A DNA stretch of 64,000 bases from NCBI RefSeq assembly GCF_003071345.1, contig NZ_QCYK01000002.1, forward strand, positions 992,001 to 1,056,000, given 5' to 3'. This DNA is from Chitinophaga parva (lineage in GTDB: Bacteria; Bacteroidota; Bacteroidia; Chitinophagales; Chitinophagaceae). Each line of letters begins with the position of its first letter. The stretch's first letter is position 1. The position numbers and the translations under genes are program-made. Of the stretch, positions 16,840 to 24,931 are shown piece after piece. The notes beneath the pieces are model-generated. The model was not told where the DNA came from, ran no database searches, and worked only from the letters and a program-made list of their open reading frames with translations.

Positions 16840-17697
16840 ATGAAACTCATTGAATGCCCCCGCGATGCCATGCAAGGCTGGCACCGGCCCATTGCCACGG
16901 CAGAAAAGATCGCTTACCTGGATGCATTGCTGCAGGTAGGTTTTGATACGCTGGATTTTGGCAGCTTTGTATCACCCAAGGCCATCCCCCAGATGGCCGA
17001 TACAAAGGAAGTACTGGCCGGTCTTACGCAATTGCCTGGCCGCAGCAAGCTGCTAGCCATTGTGGCCAACGTACGGGGCGCGGAAGAAGCCGTGATGCAT
17101 GAGGCTATTCATTACCTGGGTTTCCCTTTTTCCATTTCAGAGACCTTCCAGCTGCGCAACGCCAACAAGACCATTGCCGCATCCCTGGAAGAAGTGCAGA
17201 CCATCCAGGAACTGTGTATCAAGAACAATAAACAACTGGTGGTATATATTTCCATGGGCTTTGGCAATCCTTATGGCGACCCGTATAACACCGGCATCGT
17301 TATGCATTGGGTCAATGAGCTCACCGCGTTGGAAATACCCATCATTTCCCTGGCCGATACCGTAGGCCTGGCCGATCCTGCCACGATCAGCTACCTGTTC
17401 AAAGCCCTCATTCCCGCTTACCCGCAGGTAGAATTCGGGGCCCACTTCCACGCGGCGCCCCACCAGTGGGAAGACAAGCTGCGCGCCGCCTGGGACCAGG
17501 GCTGCCGCCGGTTCGACAGCGCCATCCGCGGCATAGGCGGTTGCCCCATGGCCAAGGATGAACTGGTAGGCAACATTGCCACCGAAAACCTGCTGCATTT
17601 CCTTAAAAAAGAAAATGCAGCGCCGGCACTGGACCAGCAGGCCTGGGAAAAGGCGTATGCGCTGGCGGGGCAGCTGTTTTCAACGCCTGGTACCTGA
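16840..17697 (+). CDS. Hydroxymethylglutaryl-CoA lyase family protein
   Basis: 285 residues forming a single HMGL-like TIM barrel. The start KLIECPRDAMQGW replaces the usual EVGPRDGLQ. The metal-binding pair HFHAAP and the closing GGCPMAKDELVGNIATENLL match the HMG-CoA lyase signature, including the conserved Cys of the G-loop. These enzymes cleave HMG-CoA to acetyl-CoA and acetoacetate in leucine breakdown. It is slightly shorter than the mitochondrial enzyme and its signature departs at several places, so a related aldolase is possible. It follows rlmB closely on the same strand. Confidence 0.8.
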   Translation: MKLIECPRDAMQGWHRPIATAEKIAYLDALLQVGFDTLDFGSFVSPKAIPQMADTKEVLAGLTQLPGRSKLLAIVANVRGAEEAVMHEAIHYLGFPFSISETFQLRNANKTIAASLEEVQTIQELCIKNNKQLVVYISMGFGNPYGDPYNTGIVMHWVNELTALEIPIISLADTVGLADPATISYLFKALIPAYPQVEFGAHFHAAPHQWEDKLRAAWDQGCRRFDSAIRGIGGCPMAKDELVGNIATENLLHFLKKENAAPALDQQAWEKAYALAGQLFSTPGT

Positions 17698-17731
17698 GAC
17701 CTGGGCCTAAGACCTAAGACAATTTTTTCCC

Positions 17732-18718
17732 ATGAACTTCCATCTCACCTTCTCCATAAACCCGCTTTCACCTTCCATCCGCTACAGCGATAAAATATTG
17801 CTGATGGGCTCCTGCTTTGCAGAAGAAATGGGCACACTGCTGGCCCAGCATAAGCTGCACGTAACACAAAACCCGCATGGCATTTTGTACAATCCGCTCA
17901 GCATTACCAATGCCCTGCACAGTTACCTGGATGGCAAACTGTATACGGAAGCCGACTTGTTCCAACATGACGACTGGTGGCACAGCTGGGACCATCACAG
18001 CCGCTTTTCCGCGTATACACCGGCACAAGCGCTGGAAAAGATCAACGAAGCACAGCGCAAAGGCATGGCACTGGTGGAAGAAGCCGACTGGCTGGTGATC
18101 ACACTGGGCACGGCTTTCAGCTACCAGCTCAAGGAAACCGGGAAGCTGGCAGGGAATTGCCACAAGGTGCCGGGGAGCATGTTTTACAAGAAAATGCTCA
18201 CGGCGGAAGAGATCATCACGGCGCTGGACAATGCCATGCACCGCCTCTTTTTCCGCAACCGCAAGGTGCGGATCATCTTCACCATAAGCCCGGTGCGTTA
18301 CGTGCGTGATGGCGTGGTGGAAAACAATCTCAGTAAAGCCATCCTGCTGCAGGCGGTGCATCATATGGTCAATAAATTTGACCGCCTGCATTATTTCCCC
18401 GCTTATGAACTGGTGATGGACGACCTGCGCGATTACCGCTTTTTCAAGGAAGACCTGGTGCATCCCAACGCCACCGCGATACAATATGTATGGGAGCATT
18501 TTACAAAATATGCGCTGGCACCCGCGGAACTGTCATTGATGCATGCAGTACAGGAGATAAGGCAGGCCATGGCCCACCGGCCCTTTGGCCCTGAAACGCC
18601 CCAGCACCGCCAGTTCCTGGCCCGTTATGCAGAAAAAGTACGTGCATTACAGGCCGCACACCCATTCATCGATTTATCGCCCGAAGCCGCATATTTTGGC
18701 GGGCAAGCACCTCAATAA
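17732..18718 (+). CDS. GSCFA domain protein
   Basis: 328 residues. The defining motif is present near the N-terminus (LLMGSCFAEEMG, residues ~27-38), followed by NPHGILYNP. The C-terminal half contains TISPVRYVRDG and the VHPNATAIQYVWEHF stretch. The fold is SGNH-hydrolase-like, with Ser in GSCFA and the His in VHPN as probable catalytic pair. GSCFA proteins are nearly restricted to Bacteroidota and some proteobacteria; their substrate is not established. It has no signal peptide and is probably cytosolic. Confidence 0.9.
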   Translation: MNFHLTFSINPLSPSIRYSDKILLMGSCFAEEMGTLLAQHKLHVTQNPHGILYNPLSITNALHSYLDGKLYTEADLFQHDDWWHSWDHHSRFSAYTPAQALEKINEAQRKGMALVEEADWLVITLGTAFSYQLKETGKLAGNCHKVPGSMFYKKMLTAEEIITALDNAMHRLFFRNRKVRIIFTISPVRYVRDGVVENNLSKAILLQAVHHMVNKFDRLHYFPAYELVMDDLRDYRFFKEDLVHPNATAIQYVWEHFTKYALAPAELSLMHAVQEIRQAMAHRPFGPETPQHRQFLARYAEKVRALQAAHPFIDLSPEAAYFGGQAPQ

Positions 18719-18737
18719 ACATTATCTTTAGTGCCAG

Positions 18738-20987
18738 ATGGAATTGGTTTTTCAGGCACGCGTGTACCGCTGTTTGCTGTTGCTACTTTTTATTCTCGGG
18801 ATGCATCCGGCCGTAATGGCCCAGACCCACAACGACCGCCCCCGCATAGGGGTGGCGTTGAGTGGAGGTGGGGCCAAGGGCCTGGCGCATATTGGCATCC
18901 TGGAAGCGATAGATAGCGCGGGCCTGAAGATCGATTACGTATCCGGCACCAGCATGGGCAGCATTGTAGGCGCGCTGTATGCCGTGGGCTACCCGGCCGA
19001 TAGCATTGAGGCCATGACCCGCCGCATTAACTGGGGACGCCTTTTCTCCAACCGCCCATTACTCAGTGAGATCAGCTACGAAGAAAAAGACGAATTCGGG
19101 AAATACGCCCTCGAAGTGCCCTTTCAGGGCAATAAACCCAAACTGGAATCCGGCGTGATCGTGGGGGAGGAGCTTTGGCTGCAGCTGGCGCAGCTCTTCT
19201 GGCCCGTGCAGGATGTGCGGGATTTCTCCAGGTTCAACATCCCCTTTAAATGCATTGCCACGGACATCGCCACCGGCGATATGGTAACCCTGGACAGTGG
19301 CGATATTGTGACCGCTGTGCGGGCCAGCATTGCCATCCCCTCCATCTTCAGCGCGGTGCAGATAGGCGATAAAAAACTGGTGGATGGAGGCGTGGTGCGC
19401 AACTTTCCGGTACTTACCCTGAAAGACATGGGAGCAGACATCACCATTGGCAGTAACGTAGGGACAGGCCTGCGCAAAGCCAATGAGCTGAAAACCCCGG
19501 TAGATATTATTTACCAGCTGGGCTTCTACAAAGACGCCATGGATTTTAAGGAAGAAAGGAAGGTTACTGATATCTTTATCCAGCACACCATGCATGAATA
19601 TTCCGTGGCCAGCTTTGGCAGCGTGGATTCCATCATTGAGAAAGGAAAAGAACTGGGCCGGCAATACTACCCAGTCTTCAAACACCTGGCAGATTCCCTG
19701 CGGGCACTTTACCCGGATGCCGTGCCCATACCCTGCCGCATGCCGGAGATCAACCGGGTGCAGCTGGCCGGCGTGCAGGTAAAAGGCCTGGTGCATTCCG
19801 ATTCCAGTTTCTTCATCGGTAAAATGGGATTAAAAATAGGACGCTGGTATGGCGATGCGCAATTTCGCAAGGCCATCCAGGATGTATACGGGACGCGGTT
19901 TTACAAGAACATCACCTACAGCCTGGACCCCGCAGGCCCCGGTCGGGTGTTCATGAACATCCAGGTGGAAGAAACGCCGCTCACCTATGTAAAAGTGGCG
20001 CTGAACTACAATACCTACACCGGTATCAGCGCCATTGCCAGTATTTCGCGCCGCAATTTCCTGGTAAAAAATTCCAATGCTTTTGTAACGGTGGCCGTCA
20101 GTGAATACCCGCGCGTAAAAGGAGAATTCCTCAAATTCCTGGGCCGCCAGCGCAACATTGGCTTTCGTCTCTACACCGATTTTGAAAACAACAACCTGCC
20201 TATTTACCAGGATTTCAAGCAACTGCAGGAGTACAACAGTAAGTTCCTCACCGGCGGCGGTGCCCTGCAATATTCCCTGCACAACACCATGGTGTTTGGC
20301 GTAGCCACCCAATGGGAGCACGTCTGGCTGAAGCCCAAAATATCACCTTACCCCGAAGTGGCCGGCCATACCCGCCAGTTGAATTCTTATTTCTATTACG
20401 GCCTCAATACGCTGAACCGGAGCGTGTTTCCCACGAGAGGTGTGAAGATCACGCTGGAAGCAGGAGAGGTGTACAGCCATCATCCCAACTTCAACTTCTA
20501 CCAGGAGCCCACCCAGGAAGATAGCAGCCGCCTGAATTTTGACGACTACAAACGTTTCCTCTTAAAAGTGAACTACAACGTGCCCGCCGGCCGTCGCGGC
20601 GCTTTTGAATTTTCTACCAATGCAGCCGTGAACCTGGGCTACCGTCCTAACCTGGTGAACAACTACATTGTAGGTGGCCTTACAGACCAGGTGAGATACC
20701 AGGTGCCCTTTGCCGGTATGTATGAAGGCGAAGTACTGACCGGCAGCATCAGCACCCTGGGCCTGCGCTACCAGTATGAATTCCTAAACAACTTCTTCGT
20801 AGTACCCCGTGCTAACGTAGCGATCTACAACTATGCAGATAAAGCCCACACCAAGTACAACTACCTCAGCGGATATGCGCTGGGCGCGGCTTACAGCTCC
20901 GCGCTGGGCCCCATTGAAGTATCATGGATGTACTCAGACCAGTCGAGGAAGGTGGGGTTCTATGTGAATGTTGGGTTTAATTTTTAA
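18738..20987 (+). CDS. Patatin-like phospholipase with Omp85-type outer-membrane barrel
   Basis: 749 residues with a signal peptide cut after MAQ. Residues about 40-240 are a patatin domain: oxyanion loop GGGAKGLAHIGIL, nucleophile elbow GTSMGS, and the Asp of DGGVVRNFP. A POTRA-like segment follows (~340-420), then a C-terminal 16-strand Omp85/BamA-type barrel ending YVNVGFNF, with Phe as the last residue as expected for outer-membrane proteins. The layout is that of PlpD-like proteins (type Vd), in which the barrel carries the lipase to the cell surface or holds it at the outer membrane. Substrate lipids are unknown. Confidence 0.92.
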   Translation: MELVFQARVYRCLLLLLFILGMHPAVMAQTHNDRPRIGVALSGGGAKGLAHIGILEAIDSAGLKIDYVSGTSMGSIVGALYAVGYPADSIEAMTRRINWGRLFSNRPLLSEISYEEKDEFGKYALEVPFQGNKPKLESGVIVGEELWLQLAQLFWPVQDVRDFSRFNIPFKCIATDIATGDMVTLDSGDIVTAVRASIAIPSIFSAVQIGDKKLVDGGVVRNFPVLTLKDMGADITIGSNVGTGLRKANELKTPVDIIYQLGFYKDAMDFKEERKVTDIFIQHTMHEYSVASFGSVDSIIEKGKELGRQYYPVFKHLADSLRALYPDAVPIPCRMPEINRVQLAGVQVKGLVHSDSSFFIGKMGLKIGRWYGDAQFRKAIQDVYGTRFYKNITYSLDPAGPGRVFMNIQVEETPLTYVKVALNYNTYTGISAIASISRRNFLVKNSNAFVTVAVSEYPRVKGEFLKFLGRQRNIGFRLYTDFENNNLPIYQDFKQLQEYNSKFLTGGGALQYSLHNTMVFGVATQWEHVWLKPKISPYPEVAGHTRQLNSYFYYGLNTLNRSVFPTRGVKITLEAGEVYSHHPNFNFYQEPTQEDSSRLNFDDYKRFLLKVNYNVPAGRRGAFEFSTNAAVNLGYRPNLVNNYIVGGLTDQVRYQVPFAGMYEGEVLTGSISTLGLRYQYEFLNNFFVVPRANVAIYNYADKAHTKYNYLSGYALGAAYSSALGPIEVSWMYSDQSRKVGFYVNVGFNF

Positions 20988-21002
20988 ACGTATCTAAAAG
21001 AG

Positions 21003-21030
21003 GGCTGCATCCAGTGCGTGATGCAGCCCA
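21003..21030. terminator. Hairpin between convergent genes
   Basis: A perfect 10-bp stem (GGGCTGCATC at 21003-21012 with its complement at 21021-21030). The T run is on the minus-strand side, so it chiefly ends the YCII-DoxX transcript; for the patatin gene it is weaker. Confidence 0.75.
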
Positions 21031-21040
21031 TCCTGTAAGA

Positions 21041-21382
21041 TCAGGTTCTTTGCAGGATCTCCCGCACTTCCACATTGCCCCCTAACTTAAAGACCGGGTT
21101 CTCCTTCGCCATTTCCACCGCTTCTTCAATGGTATCCGTTTTCACGATCACGTAGCCCACCACAAATTCCTTGATCTCCGTAAAAGGCCCGTCTGTGACC
21201 AGGTTGCGCCCCCTTACTGTTTTAGCGGATCCTGCAAAGGGCAGCAGGGAGTTGCCCGCGTTGGCCAGCTTTCCCTGGTCTGCGATATTTTTCAGCCAGT
21301 TCATGCGTTCCTGCATTTGTTCCGGTGAAGGTTTAAAATCGTTTACATCCGCAAGGCGGAAGATCAATGCAAATTCTTTCAT
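21041..21382 (-). CDS. YCII-related domain protein
   Basis: 113 residues with the ferredoxin-like YCII fold: FALIFRL at the start, SLLPFAGSAKTVRG in the middle, and FVVGYVIVKTDTIEEAVEMAKENPVF near the end. Such proteins are small dimeric barrels; a few are enzymes or parts of two-component-type ECF sigma clusters. It is probably one transcript with the DoxX gene 30 bases upstream. Function unknown. Confidence 0.88.
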   Translation of the reverse strand: MKEFALIFRLADVNDFKPSPEQMQERMNWLKNIADQGKLANAGNSLLPFAGSAKTVRGRNLVTDGPFTEIKEFVVGYVIVKTDTIEEAVEMAKENPVFKLGGNVEVREILQRT

Positions 21383-21412
21383 GGGAAAAAGGTTTAAAGA
21401 TGAAAAAAGGAT

Positions 21413-21769
21413 TTAGAAAGGAGCGCCGGTTTGCAGCGCCAGTACCAGGGCGCCCACTGCAAGGCCCAGGAAAATACCCGGCGAGACCAGCGCATAATCC
21501 CGCGCCCGCAAATGGGCCAGGATAGCCCCCACAAAGAACAGGACCATGCACCCGGCCGTAAGCACCCGCAGCGGTGGGATAAAAATACCCGCCACCAGCC
21601 CAATGGCGGCCAGGCCCTTGAGCGCCCCCAGCACAGGGAGCCAGGACATGGGCAGCGAAAGCTTTTCCATGTTGCCCAGGATCATCGGGTCCCGGGTAAA
21701 ATCCAGTATCACGGCGTACGTATTGGCCGCCGCTGCCAGCAAGGTTACCACAACATAAGTGATGTACAT
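21413..21769 (-). CDS. DoxX family membrane protein
   Basis: 118 residues with four membrane helices, including a KLSLPMSWLPVLGALKGLAAIGLV stretch typical of DoxX-like proteins. The family includes subunits of quinol oxidases and unrelated small membrane proteins of redox metabolism. It precedes the YCII gene on the same strand and follows the Crp-type regulator, suggesting a small regulated transcript. Confidence 0.82.
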   Translation of the reverse strand: MYITYVVVTLLAAAANTYAVILDFTRDPMILGNMEKLSLPMSWLPVLGALKGLAAIGLVAGIFIPPLRVLTAGCMVLFFVGAILAHLRARDYALVSPGIFLGLAVGALVLALQTGAPF

Positions 21770-21843
21770 AGCGATTTGTTTCCCGTATTACAATCGGGAC
21801 ATCCGGATCCGGGACAAAGCGATCAGTTTTTTTGGTAAAAATG

Positions 21844-22416
21844 TTATCGCGGGTGCTGGGCCGCCCGTATCCGGCTCAGCGTGGTTTGGGTGACGCCCAG
21901 GTAAGCAGCCAGTTCGCCCAGCTTCACTCTTTGCAGCAGGCTGGGGTGCGCCGCTACGAACTGGTGGTAGCGGGTGGTGGTATCATCTTCCAGCATGTCA
22001 TTAATGCGGTCCATCATGGCGGTGGCCGCCGCGGCAAACAGGTTGCTGAAAAGATGCTCCAGGCAGTGATGCTGGCGGCATAGCCGCGTTACGTCTTCCC
22101 GGTCCATGATCCACGCCGTGGTGGGCTCCAGGGCCAGCAACTGGTATTTGGAAGGCTTGCCCGTGCAGAAACTGTCTATCACCGTAATAAAAGAATGCTC
22201 CGGCGCAAAGCGCATGATGAACTGCTGTTCTGAGCGCAGGGAATATAATTTTACCAACCCGGTTTCCAGGAAGAACAGCTTGCGGCACACCTGGTCCTGT
22301 ACGGTCAGTGTATCCTGTTTTTGAAAAGATTTGAGCGTCCAGCAGGTTTTCAGGTCTTCCCGGGCCGCTTCCGTAAGCGTGGTAAGGCGCCCGCAGGCAA
22401 GTAACAGGTGGTGCAT
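21844..22416 (-). CDS. Crp/Fnr family transcriptional regulator
   Basis: 190 residues from the ATG at 22414-22416 (MHHLLLACGRL). A longer open frame reaches 22668, but its extra residues are not family-like. The cyclic nucleotide-type sensor sheet is visible (VCRKLFFLETGLVKLYS), followed by a helix linker and a C-terminal winged helix (LGELAAYLGVTQTTLSRIR). It lacks the FNR cysteine set, so it is not an iron-sulphur sensor. It may control the DoxX-YCII transcript just downstream on the same strand, or the divergent HXXEE gene. Confidence 0.85.
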   Translation of the reverse strand: MHHLLLACGRLTTLTEAAREDLKTCWTLKSFQKQDTLTVQDQVCRKLFFLETGLVKLYSLRSEQQFIMRFAPEHSFITVIDSFCTGKPSKYQLLALEPTTAWIMDREDVTRLCRQHHCLEHLFSNLFAAAATAMMDRINDMLEDDTTTRYHQFVAAHPSLLQRVKLGELAAYLGVTQTTLSRIRAAQHPR

Positions 22417-22531
22417 GGGTAGAAAGATGAAGGATATAAGGACGGCGGCAGAAACCAGGCCGTTTTTTGTCATTTGTAAAAAAATGGCCGGTGCGGGCCG
22501 GCTAATTTTGTTACGAAAAAAATAATACCCG

Positions 22532-23083
22532 ATGAAACGCGATCTGCTCCTTCCGGCCATCATGGCCACAGTTATGGTGGTCCTTTTCTCCTGGCTTTCC
22601 GTGGGCCTCTCCCTGGTGCTTACTTTTGTCCCTGCCGTGCCCGTGGCGTACTGGCTGTACTGGCGCACGTGCTATCGTCACAATCCTGATCCGGCAAAGG
22701 TGTTACCGCTTTACCTGCTGGGCATCTGTTTCCAGTTGGTGCACTTTGCGGAAGAACACGCCTACGGATTTGATGTAGCCTTCGGCATGCTGTTTGGCGG
22801 CAGGCCTTACGCACATAATTTTTTCGTGACGTTCAACATGTGTGCCTACTTCCTTTTCATCCTGGGAGGCATCGGCTTATACAAAGGCATAAAACCGCTG
22901 ATGTTCATCGCTATGTTCTTTATCACGTATGGAATGGTAGGCAATGCGATTGGCCATGTGGGTTTTTGTACGGCAGTACATGGGTATTTCCCTGGTATCT
23001 ATACCTGCTTCTTCAACTTGTTCCTGGGGGCTTATCTTGTAAAAGTACTATGGCAGGATACCCATTCGCCGGTGGTGCACTAG
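22532..23083 (+). CDS. HXXEE domain membrane protein
   Basis: 183 residues with about five or six hydrophobic segments. The signature HFAEEH (~residues 71-76) and GNAIGHVGFC with a later His match the HXXEE domain, named for its H-x-x-E-E motif. A membrane-embedded metal site is possible; the function is unknown. TAATTTTG at 22503-22510 matches the -7 consensus, placing a start 20-25 bases before the ATG. The last codons overlap the convergent MiaE gene by four bases. Confidence 0.7.
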   Translation: MKRDLLLPAIMATVMVVLFSWLSVGLSLVLTFVPAVPVAYWLYWRTCYRHNPDPAKVLPLYLLGICFQLVHFAEEHAYGFDVAFGMLFGGRPYAHNFFVTFNMCAYFLFILGGIGLYKGIKPLMFIAMFFITYGMVGNAIGHVGFCTAVHGYFPGIYTCFFNLFLGAYLVKVLWQDTHSPVVH

Positions 23084-23676
23084 TGCATCCGGTCGCCCCG
23101 CACTTCCAGGGTATGCATGATATCCGCCTCTATCTTCAGCCACTCCTGCCAGCGGGTGCGTACCATTTCTTCCGGCAGGTACTCATTGGCCAGGTCAATG
23201 AACAGGCGGTAATGTCCTGCTTCCGAGACCATGAATTTCCGGTAAAACTCCCGCAGGTATTCATCTTCCAGCCCTTCGCTCAATAAGCGGAACCGCTCAC
23301 AACTGCGTGCTTCAATGAGGGCAAAGATCAGCAGCCGGTCCAGCAGCACCTCGTCCGGGCGCCCGCCCTTGATCTGGTGTGCCTGCAGGGCATTCACATA
23401 AGCATCCTTGCGCTGCCTGCCCAGTGCAAATCCACGTTTGCGCATCTCCGCCAGCACCTGCCGGAAATGCCCCCATTCCTCCGTGACGATCGGCGCCAGC
23501 TCCGTCACCAGCCGGTCCCGGTCCGGGTAGCGCTGGATCAGTGAAATACATGATGTAGCTGCCTTCTGTTCGCAGAAAGCGTGGTCCGTCAATACGTCTT
23601 CCAAAGAGATGGAAGCCAGGTCCACCCAGCGAGGATCGCTGGGAAGTTTTAAGCCGAGGATGGAGAGTTTACTCAT
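23080..23676 (-). CDS. miaE: tRNA-(ms2io6A)-hydroxylase MiaE
   Basis: 198 residues from the ATG at 23674-23676 (MSKLSILGLKLP). An open frame continues upstream into the GTAC repeat array, but those residues are repeat-derived. The ferritin-like di-iron ligands are present as EEWGHFRQVL (E and H) and SEAGHYRLFI, plus KAAT and EARSCERF on the partner helices. MiaE hydroxylates the isopentenyl group of the modified A37 in tRNAs reading U-starting codons. The substrate requires MiaA and MiaB elsewhere. Confidence 0.9.
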   Translation of the reverse strand: MSKLSILGLKLPSDPRWVDLASISLEDVLTDHAFCEQKAATSCISLIQRYPDRDRLVTELAPIVTEEWGHFRQVLAEMRKRGFALGRQRKDAYVNALQAHQIKGGRPDEVLLDRLLIFALIEARSCERFRLLSEGLEDEYLREFYRKFMVSEAGHYRLFIDLANEYLPEEMVRTRWQEWLKIEADIMHTLEVRGDRMH

Positions 23677-23682
23677 AAAATT

Positions 23683-23764
23683 GTACAATGTACAACGTAC
23701 AGCGTACAACGTACGCCCAATAACCGCGTAGTTATCGTTATACGTTGTACGTTGTACATTGTAC
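23683..23764. repeat. Inverted pair of GTAC heptamer arrays, locus 3
   Basis: GTAC occurs at 23683, 23690, 23697, 23704 and 23711, then at 23747, 23754 and 23761, with a degenerate unit near 23740. Both arms have an exact 7-base period and are inverted relative to each other around a roughly 30-base core. They fill the gap between the divergent starts of MiaE and the BioF-like gene. Confidence 0.75.
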
Positions 23765-23788
23765 GGCAAAGATAATTAGCTTTACCGC

Positions 23789-24901
23789 ATGCAAGAAGAT
23801 TTCCTTCAATCCCAGCTTGAAGCCCGCCGGGCCCAACACGCTTTTCGCAGCCTGCGCCTGCCGGCAGGGAAGGTGGATTTTTGTTCCAATGATTACCTGG
23901 GCCTGGCCACTAACCCCGCCATGGAAGCCGCCATAGCAGCAGGTTTGCAGGCAGGCGATCACCGGCCGGGCAGCACCGGTTCCCGCCTGCTGGCCGGGAA
24001 TTATGCACGGATAGAAGCGGCAGAGCAACAACTGGCCACGTTTCACCAGGCAGCGGCAGGGTTGATCTTCAATTCCGGTTATGATGCCAATGTGGGCCTG
24101 TTTTCCTGCGTGCCCCAGAAGGGCGATACCATCGTTTACGATTCCCTTATACATGCCAGCATCCGCGATGGCATCCGTTTATCGCGGGCACAGGCCTTTT
24201 CCTTTGTGCACAATGATATGCAGGACCTGGAGAAGAAAATGAAACAGGGAGCCGGCCGCATTTTTGTAGCGGTGGAATCCGTGTATTCCATGGATGGCGA
24301 TAAGGCCCCGCTGGCGGAGATGGCGGTGCTGTGCACACAACTGGGTGCATATCTCATCGTGGACGAGGCCCATGCCACCGGTGTGGTGGGCGCGCAAGGA
24401 GAGGGCCTGGTGCAGGCACTGGGTTTGGCGCAGCAATGCTTTGCACGCGTGCATACCTTTGGGAAAGCAGTGGGCTGTCATGGTGCCATCGTGCTGGGAT
24501 CTGCACTGCTGCGCGATTTCCTGGTCAATTTTTCCCGCTCCTTTATTTATACCACCGCATTGCCACCTGCCTCCATAGCGGCAATTACCGCAGCATATGA
24601 TCTGTTCCCCGGTATGAAGGCAGAAAGGGCGCATTTACAGGCCCTCATCCGGCAGTTAAGACAGGCATTGCCCGAAGGGCGCCTCCTGCCCAGCGACACG
24701 GCTATCCAGCCTGTATCAGTGCCGGGTAATGAACAGGCCCGTGGCCTGGCGGGGCAGTTGCAGGCAGGTGGTTTGGATGTGCGGGCCATCCTGCATCCCA
24801 CGGTGCCCAAAGGCCAGGAGCGCCTGCGGGTAGTGTTGCACAGTTTTAATACCGCGGAAGAAGTAGTGCGGCTGGTGAAGATCGTGCAGGCCGGCGCGTA
24901 G
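23789..24901 (+). CDS. 8-amino-7-oxononanoate synthase-like PLP enzyme (BioF/KBL family)
   Basis: 370 residues. The alpha-oxoamine synthase signatures are FCSNDYLGLATNP, HRPGSTGSRLLAGN, the DEAHATGVVGAQG substrate motif and the PLP lysine in TFGKAVGCHG. BioF condenses pimeloyl-ACP or -CoA with alanine in biotin synthesis. No other bio gene is near, so it may instead be a KBL-type or sphingolipid-type enzyme; Bacteroidota make sphingolipids with a related serine palmitoyltransferase. Overall layout and length fit BioF best. Confidence 0.8.
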   Translation: MQEDFLQSQLEARRAQHAFRSLRLPAGKVDFCSNDYLGLATNPAMEAAIAAGLQAGDHRPGSTGSRLLAGNYARIEAAEQQLATFHQAAAGLIFNSGYDANVGLFSCVPQKGDTIVYDSLIHASIRDGIRLSRAQAFSFVHNDMQDLEKKMKQGAGRIFVAVESVYSMDGDKAPLAEMAVLCTQLGAYLIVDEAHATGVVGAQGEGLVQALGLAQQCFARVHTFGKAVGCHGAIVLGSALLRDFLVNFSRSFIYTTALPPASIAAITAAYDLFPGMKAERAHLQALIRQLRQALPEGRLLPSDTAIQPVSVPGNEQARGLAGQLQAGGLDVRAILHPTVPKGQERLRVVLHSFNTAEEVVRLVKIVQAGA

Positions 24902-24931
24902 CGCAACTATAAAATTTCGTATTTTCAGTAT

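Noticed and set aside
22417..22668. N-terminal extension of the Crp-type regulator
   Set aside because: The extra residues overlap the divergent HXXEE gene and its promoter and do not resemble the family.
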